A DNA stretch of 23,646 nucleotides. Source: Nitrospiraceae bacterium (lineage in GTDB: Bacteria > Nitrospirota_A > Leptospirillia > Leptospirillales > Leptospirillaceae). Positions within the stretch are counted from its first letter, which is position 1; each line of letters opens with the position of its first letter. The position numbers and the translations under genes are program-made. Below, piece by piece: positions 1 to 7,290 of the stretch. Location of the stretch: contig JAPTWQ010000056.1 in the NCBI GenBank assembly GCA_028064945.1, forward strand, positions 1 through 23,646. The letters are read 5' to 3'. The notes under the pieces were generated by a model that was given only the letters and a program-made list of their open reading frames with translations, had not been told where the DNA came from and made no database searches.

Positions 1-167
1 GGAACGGGCGTTCCCGAAAGCGAGACCGCTTTTTTGGCGAAGGCCCGGTAATACCGGTCTTCGGAGACCTTGGCGTTGTAAATGAACCGCTGGTGTCCGA
101 TCCATTGAAGCAGGATCTTTTCCTGGGCGGGAGTGGGATACGCGCGGAAGCGCTTGCCGGTCTGCAT
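1..167 (-). CDS. tnpB: TnpB-like (IS200/IS605 OrfB) protein, N-terminal fragment
   Basis: Reading the minus strand from the ATG at 165-167 gives 55 codons before the left edge, starting MQTGKRFRAYPTPAQEKI and continuing through WIGHQRFIYNAKV. This is the typical opening of the N-terminal helix-turn-helix region of the OrfB/TnpB family: basic start, a YPTPAQ-type turn, then a W-x(5)-RFIYN helix. TnpB proteins are RNA-guided nucleases of IS200/IS605 and related elements. The RuvC and zinc-finger parts would lie outside the window, so it cannot be said whether the gene is intact. A hairpin lies upstream at 209-259. The gene is co-oriented with, and just beyond the trailer end of, CRISPR array 1, so transcription of that array could read into it. 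No TnpA is visible. Confidence 0.8.
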   Translation of the reverse strand, partial: MQTGKRFRAYPTPAQEKILLQWIGHQRFIYNAKVSEDRYYRAFAKKAVSLSGTPV

Positions 168-208
168 AGCTCTATTCTCTCATAGGGGATCAACGACAAA
201 CGATATGT

Positions 209-259
209 GTCCGCTTGACCCCCTCTTGGCTTGTGGCCTCAGAGGGGGAATGCGCGGAC
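209..259. repeat. Imperfect inverted repeat (possible IS end) between array 1 and tnpB
   Basis: GTCCGC (209-214) pairs with GCGGAC (254-259), and CCCCCTCT (219-226) pairs with AGAGGGGG (241-248), leaving a 14-base loop and small internal bulges. It lies exactly between the last, degenerate repeat of array 1 and the start of tnpB. IS200/IS605 elements carry subterminal imperfect hairpins recognised by TnpA, so this may be the left end of an insertion. No T-tract follows on either side, so an ordinary intrinsic terminator is unlikely, though it could still protect the 3' end of the array 1 transcript. Confidence 0.5.
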
Positions 260-291
260 AAATGTTCACCCCTGGCCCGCAGGGGAAAACC

Positions 292-325
292 TGGTTACAC
301 AGGGGGCTGCGTAAATTTTACACAC
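292..325 (-). repeat. Array 1 distal spacer, offset duplicate of the spacer at 1032-1064
   Basis: About 29 bases of this spacer recur at 1034-1063 in the same array. In crRNA sense this copy starts one base earlier and the last few bases differ, so this is not a simple unit duplication. The shared segment begins and ends with GTGTAA, which hints at a repetitive target. Confidence 0.9.
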
Positions 326-720
326 TTCTCACCCCTGCGCGCAGGGGAAATCCCGGGATCTTGCAGGTTTCCTCCCGATCTCTCTTGTTTTCACCCCTGC
401 ACGCAGGGAAAACCACGTACGATACTTGAAGTTTCAGCGAGAGTTTTTCTCACCCCTGTCCCGCAGGGGAAAACCCTTCTTTGACGTCTCGTCCGAGGCG
501 CCCGTTTACTTCTCACCCCTGGCCCGCAGGGAAAAACCCAGAAAAAGGACCGGAATCCCTCGCTCTTTTGCTTCTCACCCCTGCACGCAGGGGAAATCCT
601 CCATGCGACAGGAAAAAGCAGGGTGACTATCATTCTCACCCCTGGCCCGCAGGGGAAATCCATCCGCAAGGGGGTGGACGGTGAACCTTTATCATTCTCA
701 CCCCTGCACGCAGGGGAAAA

Positions 721-780
721 ACTAGACCTTGAGGAGTTCATACGATCGCGGTATTTCCTCACCCCTGCACGCAGGGGAAA
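721..780 (-). repeat. Array 1 spacer plus adjoining repeat, identical to array 2 (7291-7350)
   Basis: These 60 bases are an exact reverse complement of 7291-7350, covering a whole spacer and most of the next repeat, including the rare repeat variant whose 3' end reads GTGAGGA. A shared repeat variant as well as a shared spacer points to recombination or copying between the arrays rather than two independent acquisitions. Confidence 0.95.
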
Positions 781-1031
781 TCCCGCCCAACAAATCGGAG
801 ACTTCTTTGATGCTCATCCTCACCCCTGGCCCGCAGGGGAAAACCTGTTTTAGTATTTCGATTTCCCTGTCCTTATCTAGTTCTCACCCCTGCCCGCAGG
901 GTAAACCAAAAATCGGGGCGCGGAGAGGACACGGCGGGCAATTCTCACCCCTGGCCCACAGGGGAAATCCTTCCGAAACCTCCAAGCCGCCGTCCGCGTC
1001 AAATTCTCACCCCTGCACGCAGGGGAAATCC

Positions 1032-1064
1032 CCATTACACAGGGGGCTGCGTAAATTTTACACA
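1032..1064 (-). repeat. Array 1 spacer, offset duplicate of the spacer at 292-325
   Basis: In crRNA sense it starts TGTGTAAAATTTACGCAGCC. It shares about 29 bases with the spacer at 292-325 but has a one-base different start and a different 3' end. Confidence 0.9.
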
Positions 1065-1276
1065 TTCTCACCCCTGCACGCAGGGAGATACCCATGGAAA
1101 GACTGCTAACAATTGATGATTTATCTTCTCACCCCTGCACGCAGGGAGATACCTCTCGAACAAGATCGAAGTCGCGCCGAATTATCCTTCTCACCCCTGC
1201 ACGCAGGGAGATACCTCAATTTTGCTCGGGAAATTCCCGGCTTGTTTTTTTCTCACCCCTGCACGCAGGGAAAACC

Positions 1277-1309
1277 CTCCTTACCCTTCCAGAGCTTGCC
1301 CCCTCCTGC
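1277..1309 (-). repeat. Array 1 spacer 2 (from the csf3 side), identical to array 2 (about 7491-7522)
   Basis: In crRNA sense it begins GCAGGAGGGGGCAAGCTCTG. The spacer and both flanking repeat halves match array 2 exactly apart from one base in the repeat hairpin loop (GCGTGC here, GCGCGC there). Confidence 0.95.
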
Positions 1310-1336
1310 TTCTCACCCCTGCACGCAGGGGATGCC

Positions 1337-1371
1337 CGAGCCGAGCGGGACCGCTCAGTTCCATCGCCTCC
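1337..1371 (-). repeat. Array 1 spacer 1 (next to csf3), diverged copy in array 2 (about 7377-7410)
   Basis: The array 2 version differs at four positions in the spacer, mostly G to A. The adjoining repeat shares the unusual GGGCATC start but is decayed in array 2 (CATCACC, and one base lost in the loop). The array 1 version looks like the ancestral one. Confidence 0.9.
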
Positions 1372-1402
1372 TTCTCACCCCTGGCCCGCAGGGGGGTACC
1401 TC

Positions 1403-2095
1403 TTAGATCACCGGCACGAGAACGCGTTCGCGCTCCGTCCTCCTCCAGTAGGGAGGTCGCGCGGTCTCAAACGAGGGTTCGTAGACGATGCCAGGAAGAC
1501 CGGGGATCCCTTCCGGGAGACATCTCTTCTTCCAGTTTTCGTTCTCTACGTCCTGAGTCACGGGATCGACGGACACTTCCGAAATTTGACCATATCCGTT
1601 TCGCCCTTGTTTTCCAAGAAATTTAATAAAACTTAGATAGTGTCTGACAGCATCGATATCGCCGATGGCCCAAGCCGTGGCCTCACGAATCCATCGACTT
1701 GCGGCCAGCCATTGGTAGCCTCTTTGCTGTCCGGACCGTGTATCGACCTTGAATGCTGGACCGACCGTTCGACTGGTCTCCCACGCATACCCGAGATCGG
1801 CATAGGTCCGTTCCGGATCGGAACGACGAATCATATTCGTCATGAGATGTGTGGATAAAAATGGAGCCATTCCGGAACGAAATTCGATTTGTGAGGCTTT
1901 CCAGACCCACGGTGTTCCTTCTGTTTTTTCAAGAATATCAGAAAGGTCAAGCGATTCTTGCCAAGGGTTTGCGCTTTCGTTCTCTTCCAGTTCTTTCATA
2001 AGAGCAAAAGACAAAACGGCATCAAGGTGCAGGGGATGTTCGGAATCAACCATGAGAGGACTTCTGAAACGAAACACGACTTTGAGTGCTTGCAT
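1403..2095 (-). CDS. csf3: Csf3, Cas5-like subunit of the type IV-A effector
   Basis: The 230-residue protein opens LKVVFRFRSPLMVDSEHPLH, a typical RAMP-type first strand, and carries a glycine-rich loop FLGKQGRNGYGQI near residues 166-178. In type IV-A, Csf3 acts as Cas5: it caps the 5' handle of the crRNA in the multi-subunit ribonucleoprotein. It is the last gene of the minus-strand csf5-csf1-csf2-csf3 operon, 108 bp after csf2. Its stop codon (1403-1405) lies 2 bp from the first repeat of array 1. The start has no recognisable Shine-Dalgarno sequence; a CCTCCC stretch and a stable stem-loop (2112-2131) sit upstream instead, so translation may depend on coupling or RNA structure. The family assignment rests on sequence pattern and gene order. 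Confidence 0.88.
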   Translation of the reverse strand: MQALKVVFRFRSPLMVDSEHPLHLDAVLSFALMKELEENESANPWQESLDLSDILEKTEGTPWVWKASQIEFRSGMAPFLSTHLMTNMIRRSDPERTYADLGYAWETSRTVGPAFKVDTRSGQQRGYQWLAASRWIREATAWAIGDIDAVRHYLSFIKFLGKQGRNGYGQISEVSVDPVTQDVENENWKKRCLPEGIPGLPGIVYEPSFETARPPYWRRTERERVLVPVI

Positions 2096-2111
2096 CCGAT
2101 TGCGCGGGAGG

Positions 2112-2131
2112 CCCCGGCATTGCTGCCGGGG
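2112..2131 (-). promoter_or_regulatory. Perfect 8-bp stem-loop with GCAA tetraloop in the csf2-csf3 gap
   Basis: In the transcript sense (minus) it reads CCCCGGCAGCAATGCCGGGG: an 8-bp perfect stem closed by a GCAA (GNRA) tetraloop, ending 16 nt before the csf3 start. No U-tract follows, so it is not a classical terminator. It could stabilise or partition the operon mRNA or control csf3 translation. Confidence 0.6.
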
Positions 2132-2203
2132 CGGGATAGCGCCGTTCCCGCTTCTCCTTTCTCTACTATCGGTGAATACCTGTCTTCGACGGGCTGCTTA
2201 GTT

Positions 2204-3289
2204 TCAGGCAGGAGAATGTGCGGGCTCTTTCTCAGTTTTTTCTTTCTTCTTCTTCTCTTTGACTGTGACGCTGACAATTTCTTCAATCTCTTTAGCGGAA
2301 AGTTTTTCGGCCTCGTGAAACCATGAATCAAGCAGGTTTGAAACTGATGGTCTGACGAGCGCTCCTCCATCAAAAATATTGCACTCTTCTCCGGATTCAA
2401 GATTTGTCAATCGAACATCGTTGAGTGAAAATGCGCCGAAACCATTGCGGACATATCCACCCAGGTGCTCTGTCTTTTGAAAGCTCTCGAGTGTCAGGAG
2501 AAAGAGTCCTGCTTGCGCTGGAGTGACGTCATCAAGTTCAAAGAGCAATCCAAAAGGAATCCCTGGGATCACGAATTCGATCGCCGAGAAAGTTTTGGTT
2601 GAGGACTTAAGCTCGCTGCTCTCGCCGGCTTTTTTATTGAGCTGTTCTGTCACGATCAAGATCTGGCGTTTTTCAAACTCCTCTTCAAAATGATCAACAA
2701 CATCGGCGGCGACTGAAATGTTGACAAGTTCGCGAAGATCGTCATTGCGCCGGAAAGACCATGCCTTTGTCAGGTAAGACTTCAAGGGGAGGGCGTGGGT
2801 TTCGGCGGCCGGATGCGCCAGATCGCCGATCAAATTGAGTACAGGCTGGATAATTGGCAATGCGTTGTGAACTCTGGCTTTTCTTCGAAGCATTTTGTTG
2901 CCGCCACCGAAAAGGCCAATATAAGGATGAGCCGTCGCTTTTTTCCATTCCTCATAGGTAATGTCCGCTGCGTCCGGATTGCCAGTGGCAGCACCGCATT
3001 GCAGGACGGAATATGCGTGAAGGCTCACCTTCTGACCTTTATTCTTTAAAACGTCAAGAACGATCTTGGCCGCATGACGGCGTAAACGCCCGGCAATATT
3101 GTTCGCAGCGATAGCCGGATAGTTATAAATTACGTCTCCGTCCTGGATGGGGAGCTTCTGTATGGTCGTACACGGAATTCCTCCAGTGTAAACGATATTT
3201 CCGTTGCTCGGATCCATGCGTGCTCCGCCAGGGGCCGCAATATGGAGAGGTGTTTTGGTCTTAAGAATGGCGTCGATGCGAAGTTTCAT
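2204..3289 (-). CDS. csf2: Csf2, Cas7-like backbone subunit
   Basis: The 361-residue protein fits the Csf2/Cas7 family, which polymerises along the crRNA spacer to form the effector backbone. Visible features are an N-terminal RAMP strand (MKLRIDAILKTKTPLHIA), an NNIAGRLRRHAA helix near residues 63-74, a HPYIGLFGGG loop near 122-131, and a glycine-rich LGGYVRNGFGAF segment near 276-287. The last 20 or so residues are a lysine/glutamate-rich tail, probably disordered. The start is supported by AAGGAGA a few bases upstream of the ATG at 3287-3289. It lies 33 bp after csf1 and 108 bp before csf3 in the same operon. Confidence 0.9.
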   Translation of the reverse strand: MKLRIDAILKTKTPLHIAAPGGARMDPSNGNIVYTGGIPCTTIQKLPIQDGDVIYNYPAIAANNIAGRLRRHAAKIVLDVLKNKGQKVSLHAYSVLQCGAATGNPDAADITYEEWKKATAHPYIGLFGGGNKMLRRKARVHNALPIIQPVLNLIGDLAHPAAETHALPLKSYLTKAWSFRRNDDLRELVNISVAADVVDHFEEEFEKRQILIVTEQLNKKAGESSELKSSTKTFSAIEFVIPGIPFGLLFELDDVTPAQAGLFLLTLESFQKTEHLGGYVRNGFGAFSLNDVRLTNLESGEECNIFDGGALVRPSVSNLLDSWFHEAEKLSAKEIEEIVSVTVKEKKKKEKTEKEPAHSPA

Positions 3290-3322
3290 GATGTCTCCTT
3301 TGTGTTGTTTGTGAAAAGGAAC

Positions 3323-4042
3323 TTATTCGTCTTCTTTTGTTCCCGCGTTGGGAGACAACAAGAAGCGAAGAGCCCATGTTTCGCCAAGCGTCAGATCGAA
3401 GAGTCTTTCTGCATCGTCTGGAAGCGCGATGGCTGCCTCGTGAAAATGGTTTCTCCGGATTTGTCCGTGATGAGCATCTTTCAGGTTGGTCGAAAGCGAT
3501 GCGAAAGGGTGGGCAACGGATTTTTGCGTGGCCGGAATACCCATGATGCCAGCGAGACGTTGGCATCCCTCGACCGCTTCCAGGAGTTTTCGACGACGAA
3601 TTTTAAGGTCACGGAGACCGACTCGGACGTAAAAAAGATCACGAGAAAGATTGACGGGCGCCCTCCATGCCATGTGCTGGTTGTTGGCCGTCGCGTACAC
3701 AGCGACAAAGGGTGGCTCGGGCGGATTTATGATTCCCTCTGCGATATCCTTCCACTTTCGGAATGGGACGACACCACCTTTGTAAAACATGCCGTATCCA
3801 GACATCCTCAGACCGTCGACAGTCAGCAGGGTGGCACAATAACCGCACGTCAACCCAGATCCTTTTGCCGCTAACGAGAGATCATCCATAAAAGCTTGGC
3901 CGGCCGAAAACGGAATACAAAGATCACCTTCCTGGATTGACAAACCACAGTAGGCGCATAGACCGGCACGTTTGGATCGCACGCCGTCCTGACGAAACCC
4001 CAACGCCTGTGCAACCAGTACAGATGAGGTCAGTGTTTTCAT
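3323..4042 (-). CDS. csf1: Csf1, zinc-finger large-subunit protein of type IV-A
   Basis: This 239-residue protein has the four-cysteine signature of Csf1: C29-x2-C32 (CAYC) and C66-x2-C69 (CGYC), consistent with one structural zinc site. Csf1 is the signature type IV gene and takes the place of the Cas8-like large subunit, expected to contact the 5' end of the crRNA and target DNA. The middle is moderately basic (IRRRKLL near residue 148), suitable for nucleic-acid contact. Its ATG overlaps the csf5 stop codon in an ATGA arrangement (4039-4042), so the two are probably translationally coupled. csf2 follows 33 bp downstream. Confidence 0.9.
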   Translation of the reverse strand: MKTLTSSVLVAQALGFRQDGVRSKRAGLCAYCGLSIQEGDLCIPFSAGQAFMDDLSLAAKGSGLTCGYCATLLTVDGLRMSGYGMFYKGGVVPFRKWKDIAEGIINPPEPPFVAVYATANNQHMAWRAPVNLSRDLFYVRVGLRDLKIRRRKLLEAVEGCQRLAGIMGIPATQKSVAHPFASLSTNLKDAHHGQIRRNHFHEAAIALPDDAERLFDLTLGETWALRFLLSPNAGTKEDE

Positions 4043-4770
4043 AAAACCTCCATTATAGGTCCTCTTGGGTTAACGGAACGAATAAGTCCGTATCCCCGCG
4101 AGCGCAACCGTCCGACGGACCATGGCCCAGAAAGACGAATTGGCATGGCCACAACAACATTCTTGACAGCTCCGGCCATGATGCCGGGTTTGATTTCCAC
4201 CGCGCACGGAACGCCCTCAAGAACTTCGATCTCTGACTCCGATGGAATCAAACTTTCGAAATGAGGGGCATGAATTCGTGCGCACGAGACAAGTCCTCTC
4301 ACGATCTCCCGTTTCATTTTTTCCTGGTAATCATCGTCAGGGAATCCTGACTTCTTCGACACGACAAGGCGATGGATGGAATGGAGAACGCCATAACCGG
4401 TGGCTTTAAGGTCCAGCGATCCTTGTCGCATCTCCAGTAAGACAGGGGATCCAAGATGGCGATTGAGTGCTGAAAGAACTGTTGGCAAAGAAAGAGCCAA
4501 GGTTTCCACCCCTTCCTGTCCCACCCCATACAGCCGCACAAAGCCACGACCGCCATCGAAAATAACGGACGGAGGCAGTCCCATGCCCTCTCCGTTCCTG
4601 TCATCCCCAATACGTCCTTGAATGGATCCCTTGTGGTCCCGATGGAAAAACACAGGGGAAATTTTTTCTCCATCGAGAGCCTCCGCCAGCATCTTCCTGG
4701 CGATGTCGGGCCATATTGGGTCGTCCCCAAAGGCCTTGCTCCGGAAAAACAGTTCTGTGTATTCAGCCAC
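4039..4770 (-). CDS. csf5: Csf5, Cas6-like crRNA-processing endoribonuclease
   Basis: The 243-residue protein is first in the minus-strand csf operon. The start is GTG (4768-4770), preceded by AAAAAGGAGAAAAA, a strong ribosome binding site. The C-terminal glycine-rich loop, SVGRLRSRGYGLI (about residues 218-230), is the RAMP feature shared by Cas6-type proteins. In type IV-A systems Csf5 cleaves the repeat hairpin and stays bound to the crRNA 3' end. The repeats in both arrays have a stable hairpin, as such an enzyme needs. Catalytic residues cannot be assigned from sequence alone. The csf5-csf1-csf2-csf3 order with divergent csf4 supports the name. Confidence 0.85.
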   Translation of the reverse strand: MAEYTELFFRSKAFGDDPIWPDIARKMLAEALDGEKISPVFFHRDHKGSIQGRIGDDRNGEGMGLPPSVIFDGGRGFVRLYGVGQEGVETLALSLPTVLSALNRHLGSPVLLEMRQGSLDLKATGYGVLHSIHRLVVSKKSGFPDDDYQEKMKREIVRGLVSCARIHAPHFESLIPSESEIEVLEGVPCAVEIKPGIMAGAVKNVVVAMPIRLSGPWSVGRLRSRGYGLIRSVNPRGPIMEVL

Positions 4771-4960
4771 TTTTTCTCCTTTTTAATGCTGAAGGATGCT
4801 CAGTCCGACTCAGGAGATGCTGGACGAACCTACTGGCATGACTCGGAGTTGACGCACAGGGGATCGAGCGCCGTTCTCCATGCCTTTCGTTGACTATATC
4901 GAATATCTTGCTATAATGCAAGTGTGTTAAATTTAATCGCACTTGAGATAAGGAGACAAA
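4771..4960. promoter_or_regulatory. Divergent csf promoter region with dyad operator candidate
   Basis: Plus strand: TTGACT (4890-4895), 16 bp, then TATAAT (4912-4917) is a near-consensus sigma-70 promoter for csf4, about 35-45 nt upstream of its ATG. Minus strand: TTGCAT (4916-4921), 17 bp, then TATAGT (4893-4898) is a weaker overlapping promoter for csf5, giving a leader of roughly 115 nt. Just downstream of the plus -10 lies a dyad: CAAGTG (4919-4924), the palindrome TTAAATTTAA (4927-4936), and CACTTG (4940-4945). A protein bound there would cover the csf4 start site and the csf5 -35. Nothing else is recognisable at 4771-4889. Confidence 0.7.
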
Positions 4961-7168
4961 ATGCCAAACCGTTACGTTCCTGTTATTCCCATCCCGCCCA
5001 CTCTTCCCGGCGTCACCTTCAGATCAGCGATCTCGAAAGCGCTCAATGATGGCGTCAAGCCTGAAAAGGTTTCCTTGAAAAACATCAACAAGAAAACGCT
5101 CTTCATTCCGCCCGTCATCATGGCGAAAGTGGAGGAACTGGTTGAAAAACACCAAGCGGATGGTCTGACCTTTGATGATGTTTTTGCATCACTGATGATT
5201 GCCGGCCTCAAGATTTTGCAGGGAAAACAGGCCGCATTTTCTATGCAGGTCGAAACATCCTCGCCGCCACCCTTCTCCACGCAGTCCCAGGAACAGATCA
5301 CGTTTTTTAAAAACATTGCGACATCGCTGGACAACGGTCGCCTCTGTCTGGCGGAAGCCTCGACGGGCATCGGGAAGTCCCGCGCGATGGTGGCGGCGGC
5401 CATTCTTCAGGCGAGGAAAAAAAAGCGTGTGGTCATGACGGCGCCAACTCTCAAAGTTCTCGGACAGTTGTGGGTGGAATACGAAAATCTTAAGGATGAA
5501 GGGATCGCCCAGGGGGTGACGGCTGGCTTCTTTCCAGGCATCACAGAATTTGTCAGCGAGGAACGTCTTCGCGAATGGATTGCGGAAGATGCTTCGATCG
5601 ACATTGGCGTCAGAAGTTGGATCCTCGAGGGAGGGCCCGTCTTAATGGAGTCTCCCCTTATTCGCGCCATGCGGGAATCTGGGGCCCGTCTTGCGTTCTT
5701 AGCGGATGACCTACGCCAGTTGGCAAAGGATGTGCCCGTGAATGATTTTCTCCTTCGGTCCGAGGAAAAGGAGCTTCACCAGTCGCTGTTGGCTGTAAGA
5801 CAGGCGGCGATCGAATCGGATATTCTTTTTTGTACACATGCCATGCTGGCGCGTGCGCACCAGCGTCAATGGGCGGCCTTCCCGGCACCGGATGTTCTGA
5901 TCGTCGATGAAGCGCATCAACTCGAGCAGAATTTCGCCAAAATTCACTCCGAATCCCTTTCCATGACATCCCTTCGTTTTCGCTTGAAACAGGCCGCCAA
6001 AGCGACCGGAGCCTCAAACGGATCCTCCATCGTCAAGGCGCTCAAGATCATCGAAAGTTCTCGCACGCGTCTTTCAGACGTCGCCGCTTTTTCTGAAAGA
6101 AGAATCAGTCTGGGTCCGCACATGGAAGACTTCGACGAAATAAAGGAGATGTTGGAAGAAATAGGACAGGCCTTGACGCCGAAACCGCTGTCGGTCGTCA
6201 GGGATATCGGAAATGACCGATCGGTCATCAAAGAAGCCATCAACGTCGTCATGGGAAAAAAGTGGTCTGCCTTTGTCGAATTTTCGCCAGATCTCCGATT
6301 CCCTTCGATTGTCATTGGACGAGATAGCGTAGGCGACATTCTCGGAAATCTCTGGAAATCCGTAGGGAGCGCCGCCGTTTGTTCCGCCACACTTTATATT
6401 TCAGATGAGTTCGGAAACAATCGTGCGGATTACATGTTATCGCTCCTGGCCATGCCGAAAGGGAGAACAGACACACCTCCTCCTGTTATTGCCAGCTGGA
6501 TTACCGCGATTCCCAAACTCCATCTTCCTTCCAAGGAGTTAGCGGAAAAACTTTCACGCCCTCTCGATAAAGTGAGGTCGGAGGAGTCTGAAACGCATTG
6601 GCTCATCAATGTTGCGGATCAGTGCCGAAAAATTGTTGAAGAGAGCCGAGGGGGGACCCTCATTCTGACCGCATCGTTTGCCCAGGTCGAGGCCCTGACC
6701 AAGCATATTCCTTTTCCGACGCGCATTGTGGCTCAGCGGCGCAACGAGAAGTTTAGCGTTGCCGAAGAGAAATTTCGTGCGCTTCATACTGAAGGAGCAC
6801 GGCCCATTCTGATCGCAACGGGGGTGGCTTGGACGGGCATCGACTTGACCGACAAATCGGTTGCTCCGGAGCATGACACGCTTCTGAGTGACCTCATCAT
6901 TGCCTGCTTTCCAATAGGGCTCAACAAAACAACATCAGCCATGTCTCGCTTCGAAAAAACAGGGGTTGATTCGATCATCAAAGATGCGTTACTGATCATC
7001 AAGCAGGGTCTGGGTCGTCTCGTACGCCACCCGAATGCCCCGGAAAAAAATCTTTGGGTCCTTGACGGACGACTTTGGACAGAATGGCCGAAGTTCGAGC
7101 GCTTCCAGAAAATTGCACGACGAATGTTTGATCGGACAAACTATCGTAAGCAGCAGGTAATTCGTTGA
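4961..7168 (+). CDS. csf4: Csf4, DinG-family helicase (CasDinG) of type IV-A
   Basis: This 735-residue protein is an XPD/DinG-type superfamily 2 helicase. Motifs seen are Walker A ASTGIGKS (133-140, K139), DEAH (316-319), ATGVAWTGIDL (about 619-629), and motif VI QGLGRLVR (682-689). Residues 1-105 form an N-terminal region without helicase motifs, as expected for CasDinG. The four cysteines that hold an iron-sulfur cluster in DinG and XPD are absent: only one cysteine lies between Walker A and DEAH. Type IV-A interference needs this 5'-3' helicase, which acts with the crRNA complex. AAGGAGA six bases before the ATG sets the start. The TGA (7166-7168) is followed directly by the first repeat of array 2. 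Confidence 0.95.
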   Translation: MPNRYVPVIPIPPTLPGVTFRSAISKALNDGVKPEKVSLKNINKKTLFIPPVIMAKVEELVEKHQADGLTFDDVFASLMIAGLKILQGKQAAFSMQVETSSPPPFSTQSQEQITFFKNIATSLDNGRLCLAEASTGIGKSRAMVAAAILQARKKKRVVMTAPTLKVLGQLWVEYENLKDEGIAQGVTAGFFPGITEFVSEERLREWIAEDASIDIGVRSWILEGGPVLMESPLIRAMRESGARLAFLADDLRQLAKDVPVNDFLLRSEEKELHQSLLAVRQAAIESDILFCTHAMLARAHQRQWAAFPAPDVLIVDEAHQLEQNFAKIHSESLSMTSLRFRLKQAAKATGASNGSSIVKALKIIESSRTRLSDVAAFSERRISLGPHMEDFDEIKEMLEEIGQALTPKPLSVVRDIGNDRSVIKEAINVVMGKKWSAFVEFSPDLRFPSIVIGRDSVGDILGNLWKSVGSAAVCSATLYISDEFGNNRADYMLSLLAMPKGRTDTPPPVIASWITAIPKLHLPSKELAEKLSRPLDKVRSEESETHWLINVADQCRKIVEESRGGTLILTASFAQVEALTKHIPFPTRIVAQRRNEKFSVAEEKFRALHTEGARPILIATGVAWTGIDLTDKSVAPEHDTLLSDLIIACFPIGLNKTTSAMSRFEKTGVDSIIKDALLIIKQGLGRLVRHPNAPEKNLWVLDGRLWTEWPKFERFQKIARRMFDRTNYRKQQVIR

Positions 7169-7290
7169 GGATTTCCCCTGCGTGCAGGGGTGAGAAGAAG
7201 AGAGAATCGGATACAAGCGCCTGGAAATCGGGTTTCCCCTGCGTGCAGGGGTGAGAAAAGCCATTTTATGGCTGCCTCCTTCCAGCCGGG

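Larger units (their letters stand above)
263..1400 (-). CRISPR. CRISPR array 1, 19 repeats, 18 spacers (type IV-A), minus sense
   Basis: On the plus strand the repeat reads TTCTCACCCCTGCACGCAGG followed by GGAAATCC (28-29 bases). Repeats start at 263, 326, 388, 447, 510, 572, 633, 695, 756, 817, 881, 942, 1004, 1065, 1126, 1188, 1250, 1310 and 1372. Spacers are about 32-35 bases. The crRNA sense is taken as minus: the repeat then resembles I-E/IV repeats with a CCCCTGCGTGCAGGGG hairpin and a GTGAGAA 3' end that would form the crRNA 5' handle. The most degenerate repeat (GTGAACA instead of GTGAGAA) is at 263-291, which marks that end as the trailer. The proximal end abuts the csf3 stop codon with a 2-bp gap. 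Two repeat forms alternate, one with a GCGTGC centre and one with a GCGGGCC centre. Open frames inside the array are translations of repeats, not genes. Confidence 0.97.

Noticed and set aside
662..694. Spacer match to the start of the coupling protein gene (CCGCAAGGGG near 21963)
   Set aside because: Only about ten bases match; not enough for a self-target.
133..1406. Several open reading frames across the left array
   Set aside because: They are translations of the CRISPR repeats (recurring HPCTQGK, SPLHAG, TPARRGN), not proteins.
4850..4866. CGCACAGGGGATC resembling a stray CRISPR repeat
   Set aside because: Only a short core matches and there is no partner stem or GTGAGAA end; probably chance.
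7100..7168. Promoter at the end of csf4 for array 2
   Set aside because: TTGCAC near 7112 has no convincing -10 at proper spacing.
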